A stretch of DNA of 64,000 bases from Lingula anatina (Eukaryota; Brachiopoda; Lingulata; Lingulida; Lingulidae): the NCBI RefSeq assembly GCF_001039355.2, contig NW_019775590.1:86866-150865 (forward strand), in the 5' to 3' direction. How positions within the stretch are numbered: the stretch's first letter is position 1; every line of letters begins with the position of its first letter. Below the pieces are notes generated by a model. That model was not told where the DNA came from. It saw only the letters and a list, made by a program, of their open reading frames with translations, and did no database searches. Position numbers and translations under genes: made by a program. This document shows, one piece after another, positions 12,153-23,700 of the stretch.

Positions 12153-15100
12153 ATGGATCGCTGGGCAGGACGCGTTGCCTTGGTAACAGGAGCTACGAAG
12201 GGGATTGGAGAAGCCATTGCTCGTGCTCTGGTTAAGAATGGTATGGTGGTGGTTGGATGTGCCAGACACGTGGGAGATATGCAAGTACGTCTTTTCAATA
12301 TAATAATATAGATAAGAAAATAAATATTGGATGTCTTCGTGGAAAACATTGTAACTACTAAAAACTGTCTGGTGAAAAATTGATAAAGAATACAAGGGAA
12401 AATTTCTAAGAACTGTTTGCATGTTTATGTCCTCTATATCTTTAAAATATACGAATTTAGAACCATATATAGCTAGCTGCCAATTGCAATCCCTCTGTTA
12501 TTCTGGTCGAACATTTCTCCTCGAGCAAATAGACGTCTAGTTGCGTAGGATGTCAAAAATATGATATTAAAATCGATATTCTTTCTCCTTAGACGAAAAA
12601 AATAACATATGTATATGTATTCCAGAAAGCTGCTGCGGGACTTAAGGGCGAAAAGGGTCGTTTGATTCCAATAAAGTGCGACCTTACCAAAACGGAAGAG
12701 ATAGAGTCCATGTTTCAAAAAATCAAGGAACAGTTGGGCGGTGTCGACGTCTGCGTTAACAACGCTGGTGATCATACCTTTCAGGATTGCAAGACAGGCT
12801 CTTTATCTGATACCAAGACAATGTATGATGTAAGACAACTCTTATATGGTTTGGGTTTTCTTTCACCCCTTTGTCTTTAAGCGCCAGAACTCGTGTCAAA
12901 ATGCTAAAATGTCAAAACAGATTTCCTTTGTGATAAATTCTGAATCTATGTCCCGAGGAAATATTTGTTCGTCTTACGTTTGTTTTGAATTGTTAGTCTT
13001 TATGCTAGTGTCTTGTTCAAATATATATTATTTCTGTTAATCAATTACAATAAGTGCATCCACCCTATCCCTGTATTTCTCCGCTAACTGTATGTTACCA
13101 TAACGTCAAGTTCGGGTACATGTAATAGCTTATACGTAGGCAAATAGCTAAGTTAGCGCCAAGCCATGCTCTGCATGAACAAAGCTTTTCTTAGCTGATT
13201 GTTAGCTGATTTTAAAATAATATTATAATTCAACGTAAAACAAGTACGAAAAAATGACCAGCGATTTAAGTAATGAAGGTCATGACTTGTCGTTTCATTT
13301 ACTGATATATTTTAAACAGGACCGACGTCTCGAATAAAGCTAAAGCCTATTTTCAGTTGAATGTATTCGCTGGCATCAACGTATCCCAGCTGACCATTCA
13401 GTCCATACAAGAAAGGAACATGGATGACGGGCACATTATTAACATTAGCAGGTAATACACAGCCAGGTTTAATAGAATATGTACTGGTTTCAACTGCTCG
13501 TCGTCCACTATATATATATATGACATAGAAGAGTGCTATCTATTGTTTGAAGCGTCAGCCGTAGTATAGATGTTTATTATCATGATTTACTAGAAGATAA
13601 ATGATCAGATCAACAATATAATAAGTTATATAAACTTTAAAAAATCACATCCCAAACACGATGAAACCATCAAAGTCCTGAGCTATAACACCCGAGCTTG
13701 ACCAACCACGAATTTTGGCTCTTGATGACAAAATGGAGAGAATGGGTAAAACAAACCTAGGCGGTAGCAAGGCAGCTGTATTATAACGACGACCAGGTTC
13801 TGGAGTCTTCAGTCATTTATTCACCACTCACTTTTCTTACAATTTTACCCATATTTATACTCTAAATCTCCGTACCGATCACGCGTGTAATTATGTTCTT
13901 TTTATTGTTTATGGCGTGATTTTCAGAAACTTTCCATTGTCATGTTGACTCTACCATAGAACATTTCCTAAGTAGGCAATGTCTAAGAGCCTTTTTTTCA
14001 ACTTATCAAAAATACTATTTGCATTACTCATACTTGAATCATGTCCAAAACTTAGTTATCATGTGATAAAGTTGATCAAAATTAAAATCTGTTATGAATT
14101 AACCAATCACATTTAATGTTATTGACTTTGACCTTTTCCATCTTTTTTTCTGACACTAAAAACATGTTCTACACTTGTTGACTCTCGATGAAACTTAATT
14201 TGCACTCAATAGCACTCTAACTTTTCATCTATTTGATTTCCCTTTTATTACTAATTGTATTTAGCGTAAGCGTAAGTAATTAACTTTACAACAGCTGTGA
14301 CAGGGGCTTTATAATTTCAAACTACTGTATTATGTCGAAGAAATTAGCTACCCAACTAACACAGAACGCCTTATAACTTTTATTTTGGTTATATAAACAT
14401 TATGGTAACGTTATAATAACGCTCTGTCTTTGCTGTGTAGTCGCCATTGAATAGTATCGTGATAGAGGCTGGAATAATATGTAATCCTTGCTGAAGAGTA
14501 CATGTATGTTGTTCCATATATTTCATTCTGTTGCAGTGTATGTGGAAACACTGTCCATGAAGGTGCCTTGTGTCACATGTATTCCCTTACAAAGTGTGCC
14601 CTGAATGCTTTCACGGAGGGTCTACGGCACGAGCTGAGACAGCAGAAAACGAAAATACGGACAACGGTATGAGAGAGAGAGAGAGATTTGGGTTCAAAAT
14701 ATATAGCTGCTGTAACAGTTCGGACTATAATTCATTAATTCAATAGTAGATAGATAAGGAAAAAATAAATAGACAAGTACAAACCAGAATAAATGAAAAA
14801 TTCACAGCATTGGAATTAGACTAACGAGGTCGTATATGTATTACCCGTCCATAGATTGGCGGTAAGATAATATGATTGGACTGTAAAGTACCAAAGGTTT
14901 ACTCAATGTAGACCAATTTTATCATTCCGTTATTAAAATATTATGCTCTATCACTAGGTCCTCATTCCTTCATTGGTCGACACCCCGAAGACAAGAGGAG
15001 TGCTTGATGACAGCTTCTTTAGCCCGGAAAATGTAAGCTACCATAAATAACTGCGGGTTTATTTTTCAACAGTTTTGGTCCTGTTCTAGGCTGTGCTCGA

Positions 15101-16219
15101 TGTAGCGTGATAGAGAGTCCCCAATGATAGAGAGTCCGCTTCCCATCCATTTGTACATGTAAATGCGCCTCACCCTAGATTTTAACCCACGTATGTCGGG
15201 CTAACCCTAACCATTTGAACTGAAAGGGGGGGGGGGCGGACTTTCTGTTAAACAGACCCTCAGTTTCGTTACGCCTTTTTATGAAAGGTCTGTGATACGC
15301 TACATTTACCTCTGAAATAAATCAAAATCTTGATTTAATCCATCAACCAGTAAGGTTTACTACAAGTCTTTTCAAATAATTTAAGGAATGGGGGATTGTT
15401 TTTATAAAACCAAAATAAAGCGCACATTACGATTTCAAAAAAATTGTTTCATTTATTTGGTTAATAATTCTTACACGCATTTCCATTTCATTTAAAATGA
15501 TAAACTATTAATAATTGACCTATTCACACATCAAACTAGCTAGGAAAATCCAACTCTGCGGGGTATCAACATGTACTCGATCTAAGTGGAATCCGTGGAA
15601 TCAGCTTAATTGTCTTACACGCCTCCTCGAGAAGCTAAGGAGTAATTAACTATCGGGTGTTGATAAAGCTGTTTACACTGATTGCACATTATGGAGAATC
15701 CCCCACAGAATTGGACCGACCCAGCTTGTACGATGTGCAAATCTTAATGCGCCCTATTTTTCCACGTAATATAATTTCCCGCTAGATCCTTCAACCAGAC
15801 GATGTCGCTGCCGCCGTGACCTTTGCCCTCAGTGCCCCACCATGTGTCAACGTAAGAAAAAAAAAATGACAAACCTTTGCCTTTAATACTTTATATTAAA
15901 TCATTTCGTCTAGTTAAAGTTAGAGTCAGACTCAGGGTCTTGCATGAACACATAGGCCTATGATAGTTTTTTATTGTCTTGGGTCTCCCTATGATCTTGA
16001 TATAAATACCCCTGTAGCCTGAGCTCATATCCAAGGACACATCGAATTCTTTATTATTAAATGTTGAACTTACTATTGTCCTCTCAGATATAGAATCAGC
16101 TATAATATTTAATCCCATTCATCATGTGCTTCAATGGAGCAACAGTTTATTTCATTGTAACAACTTTATTTTTTCAGGTCCGCCATATTTGCCTCCACGC
16201 GATACACGACTCTTATTAA
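12153..16219 (+). CDS. DHRS11-like short-chain dehydrogenase/reductase, copy C
   Basis: Same seven-exon structure and length (247 residues) as copies A and D: 12153-12284, 12626-12829, 13357-13451, 14537-14666, 14958-15032, 15786-15851, 16178-16219. All exons equal their paralogues in length and phase, which strongly supports the model. The cofactor loop reads TGATKGIG (Ser to Thr relative to D). NNAG, the LNVF Asn and the YSLTK catalytic pair are present. The C-terminus QPDDVAAAVTFALSAP plus a short HDSY tail matches the DHRS11 end. An acceptor-like TTGTTTCAG directly precedes the ATG exon, pointing to an upstream UTR exon. An AATAAA lies at 16390-16395. Intron 3 carries the inverted partner of the 2397-2643 repeat. 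Expected role: NADP(H)-dependent carbonyl/hydroxysteroid oxidoreductase, probably cytosolic; the actual substrate is unknown. Confidence 0.92.
13783..14030 (-). repeat. Dispersed repeat copy 2 in SDR-C intron 3
   Basis: Reverse-complement match to 2397-2643; see that entry. It is absent from intron 3 of SDR-A and SDR-D, so it inserted after the duplications or was lost from them. Confidence 0.7.
14669..14688. repeat. (GA)n tract at the exon 4 donor of SDR-C
   Basis: Begins immediately after the GTAT of the donor at 14667. It is the shortest of the three paralogous tracts. Confidence 0.9.
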
Positions 16220-16389
16220 TTCAGGGACAACTGGTGCTGCCAGATTTGCACGTCTTTCTATTGCACACCCCTTTGAATGGACATTGTCTTGTTCTAAGTG
16301 TGTTATACTCTTGCATACAACACAAAATGCTTTTATTCATGTATATTAATTAAATGTGAGAGCTGGTGATCATGCGTTTTTACTACTTT

Positions 16390-16395
16390 AATAAA
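16390..16395 (+). promoter_or_regulatory. Candidate poly(A) signal AATAAA for SDR-C
   Basis: Canonical hexamer about 170 bp after the SDR-C stop codon. Confidence 0.5.
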
Positions 16396-17825
16396 TTTAT
16401 ACATCAGAATAGATGGCGCCACTAAACAGCCCATATATATGTGCCGGACTATATATTGCTGCAATGTCTCTTGAGAAAATACTGGATAGTAAAGGACTAT
16501 AAAACTATACTGGAGCCGGGATTTTATGAATTACTCCGGACCATTAAACTAAAATTAATCAGTGATTAGTAAAAGGTAAGACTTACACCTGTAAGATGCA
16601 GAGTAGTAAACCTGCACTTAAGTGATATATACATTATATGTACATTCAAGAGCAAGGCCAGCCACAATTAGTAAGTAATAAACAAGACTTTAGAACTCCA
16701 CCGTAAAGACAAACACCCAGAAGCTTTAATCCCTATCTCAAAAAAAAAAAAAAAACAAAAAACAAACAAACAAACAAAAAAAAAAAAAAAAAACATCAAC
16801 AATAATAGTTACTATGATTTATGATACTAGGCCCTATATTCTTTATTTAAAGCTCAAGATCTATTTTAAATTCATAACATCCATAATGTTCAGTAGACGT
16901 GAGTGATATCTGTAATTCAAGAAATGTAAACACATTATTAGTAAGAATAAAAGAACAAGCTTAACATACATCTGTGTAGTCTCTTTCTCTCTCTCTCTCT
17001 TGTGAGATAAAAAACCCGTTTGCACACTGATCAGCAGTTCTTTTCTCATATGAACAGAAACAATCATTAATTGAAATTTATTGGCGAGTTAATCTGGCTC
17101 TATTGAGGCACATCCAGGGACGGATCCAGGATTATTTGAAAGGGGGGTGTGGGGTCGGGGCCCGCTGAAAAGGCCTGAAAAGGTGGTGTTTTAGAGAGCG
17201 ATCGGTTCCATTTAGTACTGTTTCGAACTATGATTCCACTGGTCAAAAGTTGTTATTTCAAGAGGAAACTATTGGTGTTATCTTTTTCAGAAATCGAAGA
17301 TGGGGTCAGGACTACCCTTACTTCCCCCTCAATACTGCCATTGCACATCAACAAGCACATTCAACCCAGGCACGCACACCTGTAGCATTTCAAATGTTTT
17401 TGTTTTGTTTACAAATATCACTGGGCCCCGTAACTCGAAAGCGTCTCGATTCCATAACTCGCCCATACTCGCCTCATATAATAGGCCCTTTATTGTAGCC
17501 TCTATGTGATATCGCTATTCGCAATACGCAATGTTTTCGAGTGACAGGACCCTGGTCTCGACAAGCCGTTACGCGGTACGTTTTTTCACAATACGAGACA
17601 GCATCGATGTCGACCTAGCTAGCTGTCATATGATAAAAGCTGAATGAACCCCGGTGCACAAAAAAGGCTTTTTGCAAAGTGCAAAAAATATATTGTCGGT
17701 CCGGTAATTAAGACTTAATTTCAGTTCAATTATTGTGATGTACATTAAAATTCTTTTTGGTAATGATCCTCCCTGTTACCCGGAGGATATTACATGGAAT
17801 GCCACCAGTATCATCAACACATGGC

Positions 17826-17992
17826 AGGCCCGTAGCCAGGGGGGTGCGGGGGGTTCGAAAGAACCACCCCTTTTGTCAGGAAAAGGTCCATTTTGGGTAA
17901 AATTTTATCTAGGTACACATAAGTGTCATTGGAAAAGGTCCACTTTTTCAGATAAGCAACCCCCCTTTTGAATTTGCTGGCTACAGGCCTGC
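17826..17992. mobile_element. MITE with GTAGCCAG/CTGGCTAC inverted ends
   Basis: Starts GGCCCGTAGCCAGGGGGG and ends CTGGCTACAGGCCTG. It contains an AAAGGTCCA box twice. A degraded partial copy lies at about 11866-11940 and a further copy at 26447-26523, interrupted by an N. It has no coding capacity and is a non-autonomous DNA element or hairpin repeat. Confidence 0.7.
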
Positions 17993-18339
17993 ATGGTAAC
18001 GATTTCCTTTGGATAACACTATCAATTAGATGAAATTAGTATTCTCTTGGAAGTTGTCCTTTGGATAAAGTAACGTTTTCTATACACTATAAGTACTTCT
18101 TTGTGCCTCTGATATTATCATTTGGTGGTGCAAACTGGCTTTTACCCTCAGGTGATTTTTATCCAGTGGATAGTGCTATCCAGAGTTGATGAAATTGGAC
18201 CCAGTAGGATTTCCCATCACCCTCTGTTGTATTAATGTATACCCCGAAAATCAAATCATTTCTGTAACAGGTAGCCAGTGAATTGTAAGACTATCCAAGC
18301 GTCTACATATTGCCCAGTTTGTAATGATTGGCCTGAAAA

Positions 18340-18520
18340 ATGAGGTCAATTCACTCCTTAACTGATACATGTAGATGTGTATAGAGTCAGTTTCAGGTCA
18401 AGTTGTAGTTTGGTATCGAATGGGGTCAAACTTTAGTTGGTGAGGACACTGGAAATCCACCTCTCTGTTATATCAGAGTAACTCTGCCATTTACGTTGAC
18501 GACAAACGGTAAGAGGCAAA
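18340..18520 (+). promoter_or_regulatory. Candidate SDR-D promoter/leader block (paralogue of 11373-11540)
   Basis: Conserved with the block upstream of SDR-C and ending in a donor-like AAACG|GTAAGAGG at about 18508. Two mobile elements now separate it from the SDR-D ATG exon, so the leader intron would be about 1.2 kb. RNA data would be needed to prove a leader exon. Confidence 0.4.
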
Positions 18521-18548
18521 TGAATTGTAGAGCGGCTTCTTCGCTTAA

Positions 18549-19118
18549 TAATAGGGATGTTTCGCTATCCCGCCCGAAAACCAGCGCGCCGATAATTTCG
18601 ATAATTTCGTAAAACGTCATCACTTTTTGCGCTTGTTTTTGCGTTCTCGTTGACGGATTCCTAGAAGCAGGCGCTGGATGTCGGAAGGCTGATCGGGAAC
18701 GAGAATTGTTCTCGGCGGGCTAGTTCTCGGGCGAATCCTCCCTGATGTCCAATTTTTGGGACTCAGTAAAGACAAAGACCGTGAACTTGTAAAATGAGGA
18801 AGTAATTAGAAAACGGGCCATTGAAGGAATGGCAAATTAGGGTAGGCTTTTAGCATTTTCCTATTCATCCCTATTAGCAAAAATAGATAAAGACAAAAAA
18901 ATATACCACTCAAAAGCAGCACAGCCTAGGGTTTTTGCTATTTTTTTTTAAATAGTAGGTGGCGCGTGACAAGAAATTTGCATTAATCTGAATAATTCTG
19001 CCAGATTTCTCTGGTCGGGAATGCGAAACCTTGTATGGCCATGTAGGCCCCGAGATCCGGAACGAGAATTGTTCTCAGCGGGCTAGTTCTCGGGTTGGGA
19101 TAGCGAAACCTCCCTATT
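18549..19118. mobile_element. Non-autonomous TIR element upstream of SDR-D
   Basis: Ends are inverted repeats containing GTTTCGCTATCCC (left AATAGGGATG..., right complement AATAGGGAGG...). The paralogous sequence upstream of SDR-C (about 11590) lacks the whole segment, giving an empty site. Internally a segment with CGAGAATTGTTCTC and GGGCTAGTTCTCGGG is present twice (18695-18735 and 19055-19095). No open frame. Confidence 0.75.
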
Positions 19119-19273
19119 GACCGGTCGTCCTCGTTTTTTGGCGGTTATCACGTTGACAGTAGGTGAAACACTGCTTATTTCGGTGTAAAACAAAGATGGC
19201 ACTTGAAGTAGGTGGTAGAGAAAAAAAGACTCACCAGCTGTGAGACATACGTGGATAGGCGTGAGTACTGTTA

Positions 19274-19511
19274 GGGCGCATTCCCATAGATTTTAGATCG
19301 ATCTATCCCGTGGGGAGTCTCACTAGATTACTGTCAGATAATCCGGCCGGATTCTACGGCACGCTACACCGGCATAAATGTCCGTCCCGCCTACTACAAG
19401 CTGTAAGGGGGTAATTAACTGCCGTGCGCGGTCGGCTGACTGCAATTTAGCGTGAACCCCCAGGAAGTTAGGTCGATCTGGTAAGATCGATCTAAATATC
19501 TGGGGATGCCC
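19274..19511. mobile_element. PIF/Harbinger-like MITE, copy 1
   Basis: 238 bp whose ends are imperfect inverted repeats (GGGCGCATTCCCATAGAT... and ...ATCTGGGGATGCCC), each carrying AGATCGATCTA. A second copy at 40433-40647 is flanked by TAA. The paralogous site near 11755 upstream of SDR-C lacks it. Confidence 0.75.
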
Positions 19512-19707
19512 TCTCAGACAACAGGGTCCGATAGTAGTGTGTTTTAAATTATTTTGCGTATATATACGATTTTAGATGCCCATGCTATCAGAAGGTATAT
19601 GAGCCACCCCCACCCCCCCTTTCCGTTTTGTTACCATGTCCCGCTCCAAAGAGTCTACGGATTTTTTAACAGTAAAAATTTGCTTTTAGCATGAATTTGT
19701 TTCAGAA

Positions 19708-19851
19708 ATGGATCGTTGGGCAGGACGTGTTGCCTTGGTAACAGGAGCATCGAAAGGGATAGGAGAAGCCATTGCTCGAGCTCTGGTTAAGAATGGTATG
19801 GTTGTGATTGGTTGTGCCAGACACGTGGAAGATATGCAAGTATGGATTTCC

Positions 19852-19888
<37 letters not shown>

Positions 19889-21540
19889 TATGACGATAAT
19901 AATATAGATAAGCAAACTGAATTGGATATCGGATATCGAATTGAATGACTGATAGGGCCTACTTTTTTGTCCTTGGGTGAAAAGATGCTTAAATACAGGT
20001 ATCTGTATTCCAGAAAGCAGCCGCGGGACTTGAGGGGGAAAAGGGTCGTTTGATTCCAATGAAGTGCGATCTTACCAAAACGGAAGAGATCGAGTCCATG
20101 TTTCAAAAAATCAAGGAACAGTTGGGCGGTGTCGATGTTTGTGTTAACAACGCTGGTGTTAACTTCTGTCAGGATTGCAAGACAGGCTCTTTATCTGATA
20201 CCAAGACAATGTTTGACGTAAGAGAACTCAACTGATATGTTTTCAGCATACTGTTGGTCGTATTTCTATTAGATCCAGTACCCAGGTGAAAATAGACATT
20301 CTAGTTTCAAAAAAAATTATTCTGCTCATATCTGTTTGTTGAGTTCCAATTATCTACTTGAGTTTGTGGTTATTTTGTTCTGTTTTTTACAGCTTCTTTT
20401 TAAAATATTTTTGTACTGTTAACCAAAGCACATTAAATGCCTCCGTCCAGTCATTGTATATCTTTGCATACCGAAAGTTAACAGGGCGTTTATTCCTTAA
20501 AAGGTGTTTGTCAACCGATGTGAGTCGTCAGTCTGACTAAGATATTAATAATTTGGAATGAGATTAATTATTGTACTCATTGATGGTATCATAGTATAGC
20601 CAAAATGTAAAATCATGTGGGTGGCGCGATGGATGGCCAATCCTAGCAAATTCACCCTGAGCTTCAGAGCTAACTTGACACTAACCTCTTCACTGTAGCC
20701 TATCTTCATCGTGTCAAGTAACCTCTGACCAGATTCGATTGCCTCCGCCGCCCGCCAATCAAATTTAAAAGCCCGCACTCAATGACTCATTAAACGATCT
20801 AGCCAATGAACGCGAACGAGTCAAAGCGCGCTTTGTTCAAATCCGGACCAATCAAAGATAAGGCTGAATATCAGGGACTTGCCGTAACCTGTGGGCAGCA
20901 CGCAAATAACATCGTCTCTCAGTAGATAATGATGCAGGGCCTCAAACTGCTAGACCCTATGGTTTCAATTCCGATTTACTCATATTTTGCAAAGAATCAA
21001 GAGATAACTTAACACATTCTTTTTCGTAGTCACTCGCCTTGCTTTCTTTGTGTACGGTAATACACTCGGAACTACTCGGATGTCTCCGCACTCGACAATA
21101 ACTATGTTGTTAGTATGGAGCTTGCGGAATCAGCCGAGGATTGCCGATTGACGGTCAACCAATCAGCGTTTTCACCAAACTTTGGTGAAAAATTTTGAAA
21201 CATGGATTTGATTGGCTTATATAAACTAGGTCAAACTATTTTCGTCAGAGGTTACTTGACACGATGGAGAATAGGCTACAGTGAAAAGGTTAGTGTCAAG
21301 TTAGCTCTGAAGCTCAGGGTGAGCAAATTGGAAGCGCCTCATTTTTTTCTCGTTTCTTGAATTTAATATCTTCAAGTGAATCGGAGACGACTGATCGACG
21401 CAAATAGGTTTGATGCCTTTTTTCAGTTGAATGTTTTCGCTGCCATCACCGTTTCCCAGATGACCATTCAGTCCATACAAGAAAGGAACATGGATGACGG
21501 GCACATTATCAACATCGGCAGGTAAGGTATACACCAGTTT

Positions 21541-21636
<96 letters not shown>

Positions 21637-22177
21637 CTAATAGATGGGCTGATCAGGCCAGCAATTAGTTGGTTAAAACTCTAAAAAATTGCACCTCAAA
21701 CACGATGAAACCATCAAAGCCACTAGCTATGATACCAAGGTTGATCAAGAAGGAATTTTCATTTGGCTCATTGATGACAAAATGGAGAGTTTGGACAAAC
21801 CCACCTCCAAGCAGTAGCAAAACAGGTGTAAAAGGGGCTTTATAATTTCAGTCGTCGTGTGTCGAAGAAGGTAGCACACAGAAAACGCTTTATAACATTT
21901 TTTGTTATATTAACTTTATGGTAACGTTTTAATAACGTTATTTGTTTGCTCGGTCATTGTATACTATTGTGATTATAATAATATGTTGTTATCCTTGCTG
22001 ACGAGTGCATATATAATGTATTATGTATTTCATTCCATTGCAGTGTATGTGGAAACACTGTCCACGAAGGTACCACGTGCCACATGTATACCCTTACAAA
22101 GCAAGCGCTGCATGCTTTCACAGAGGGTCTGCGGCACGAGCTGAGACAGCAGAAAACAAAAATACGGACAACGGTAT

Positions 22178-22209
<32 letters not shown>

Positions 22210-22464
22210 AAGAGAGAGAGAGTAATTATTAGCTGCGGTAACAATTCAGACTAGAATTCTTTTATTCAATAGTAGATAAATAAGCAAGTACAAAGCAGAG
22301 TGGTATTGGAATTTGAATAGCAAGGGTCGTATATATATATATTACCCGGCCATAGATTGACGGTTATATAATATGATTAATCTCTGAAGCATTATAGATT
22401 TTTTTAATGCAGATTAACAAATAATAATGAAATAAGGATAAAAATAATGAAATGATAATGAAAA

Positions 22465-22507
<43 letters not shown>

Positions 22508-23700
22508 ATAGAATTAGACAAGCACAAACCAGCCTAAATGAGGTACTAAAGATTACCTCAATGTAGACCAGTATAATCATTCTGTTATTATAATACATGC
22601 ATCATGCTTTATCACTAGGTCCTGAGCCCTGCCTTGGTCGACACACCGCTTGCAAGGGGAGTGCTTGATGACAGCTTCTTTTGCCCGGAAAATGTAAGCT
22701 ACAATAATTACTTGCGGTTTATTCTTCAACTGCTTTGGACCTGCTGTAGACCGTGGCCAGTTTATACTAGGTCTGTGATACGTTACATTTACCTCTTATA
22801 CATGTATAAACCAAAAGCTTTATTTTATCCACTCAACCTATAACGTTTAAGTCAAGTCTTTACAGGTTATTTGAGGTTGGAGGGTAGTTTTAATAAACCA
22901 ATGTTATTTTAAAAGAAGATCCATATGACTTGAAATGGAATGTTACTACATTTAAACATTTTTGTATAAGATGAAATAATATTTCCATGGAAAAGTGTTT
23001 CAATACTTTGCTTACATGGTTCTAATAAACGAATACGCACTTCTGTATCAGTTAACATGATTAATTATTAAGTGATCTATGACAGCATTTAGGTCCACAC
23101 ATCGAACTAACTGGAATGATCCAGCTCTGCTGGGGATTTTCTTGGCTTAATTGTCTGATACGCATCCTCGAGCAGCTGGGGAGTAATTAAATATCGCGTG
23201 CTGATAAAGCTGATTATACTGATTGCACTTTAGAAAAAAATTCCCCACAGAAGTGGACTGACCCAGCTCTTACGATGTATGAATCTAAATGCACCCTATT
23301 TTTTCATGTAATACCATTTAACGCTAGAGTCTTCAACCGGACGATGTCGCTGCCGCCGTGACCTTTGCCCTCAGTGCCCCGCCATGTGTTAACGTAAAAA
23401 TAATTTTCACTTACTTTTGCACGTATGTAAAACTTACATAAAAAATCAATCAGAAGCGAGGGCAGCCAAATTAAGACCACTGTTGGTAAGAATTATGGAC
23501 ATAATATAGAGACAGAACAAAATGACCTCCAAGAGCATATTGAAATTCTTTATTTCTAAAAAAGTATCCTGTCAAAATTTTCCTTCATAAAAGTCGGATG
23601 TGGGAGTGTATTTTCCGCCTTTCTGCATTTATTCGTCTATTTTATCCTTATTTTTCAGGTCCGCCAGATTTGCCTCCACGCCATCCACGACACCTTGTAA
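19708..23700 (+). CDS. DHRS11-like short-chain dehydrogenase/reductase, copy D
   Basis: Exons 19708-19839, 20014-20217, 21427-21521, 22044-22173, 22619-22693, 23328-23393, 23659-23700; 247 residues. It has TGASKGIG for the cofactor diphosphate, NNAG, the LNVF Asn and the YTLTK catalytic pair. Aligned with DHRS11, the Ser-x-Ser before the Tyr reads Ser-Val-Cys: the Ser 15 residues before Tyr is kept and the one 13 before is Cys, as in copies A and C. It is close to copy C in sequence and carries the longest intron insertions: an (AAT)n tract in intron 1, a 669-bp MITE in intron 2 and long (TC)n/(TA)n in intron 3. AATAAA is at 23789-23794, 89 bp past the stop. Function is expected to be NADP(H)-dependent carbonyl or hydroxysteroid oxidoreduction; the substrate is unknown. 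Confidence 0.92.
19852..19887. repeat. (AAT)n microsatellite in SDR-D intron 1
   Basis: About twelve AAT/TAA units 13 bp after the exon 1 donor. Confidence 0.95.
20653..21321. mobile_element. 669-bp MITE with long TIRs and 8-bp target duplication
   Basis: Inverted repeats of about 78 bp at both ends, starting CACCCTGAGCTTCAGAGC, with only a few mismatches. They are flanked by identical AGCAAATT at 20645-20652 and 21322-21329. An 8-bp duplication fits hAT, P or Merlin-type transposition. There is no transposase inside, so it is non-autonomous. It lies wholly in SDR-D intron 2 and is absent from the other SDR copies. Confidence 0.85.
21546..21635. repeat. (TC)n(TA)n(T)n tract in SDR-D intron 3
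   Basis: About 26 TC units, about ten TA units and a T run, starting about 25 bp after the exon 3 donor. Confidence 0.95.
22174..22223. repeat. (GA)n tract at the exon 4 donor of SDR-D
   Basis: GA/GAAA repeat that starts inside the donor region (GTATGAGAG). It is complementary to the (TC)n tract in intron 3 of the same gene. Confidence 0.95.
22463..22510. repeat. (AAAT)n microsatellite in SDR-D intron 4
   Basis: About twelve tetranucleotide units upstream of exon 5. Confidence 0.95.

Larger units (their letters stand above)
16220..18339. other. Intergenic region SDR-C to SDR-D, 5' part
   Basis: Contains an AATAAA (16390-16395) likely ending SDR-C, A-rich low-complexity DNA at 16740-16795, a short (TC)n near 16981, and a segment at 17414-17475 resembling, in opposite orientation, 5525-5612 (CTTTCGAG...GGGGCCCAG). 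A GGACGGATCCAGG motif at about 17115 is typical of transposon ends. No gene seen. Confidence 0.55.

Noticed and set aside
13357-22173. Loss of the catalytic Ser in the SDR copies (Ser-Val-Cys before the Tyr)
   Set aside because: Aligned with DHRS11 from memory, the Ser 15 residues before the Tyr is retained in all copies and may be the functional one. Only the second Ser is Cys, so inactivity cannot be claimed.
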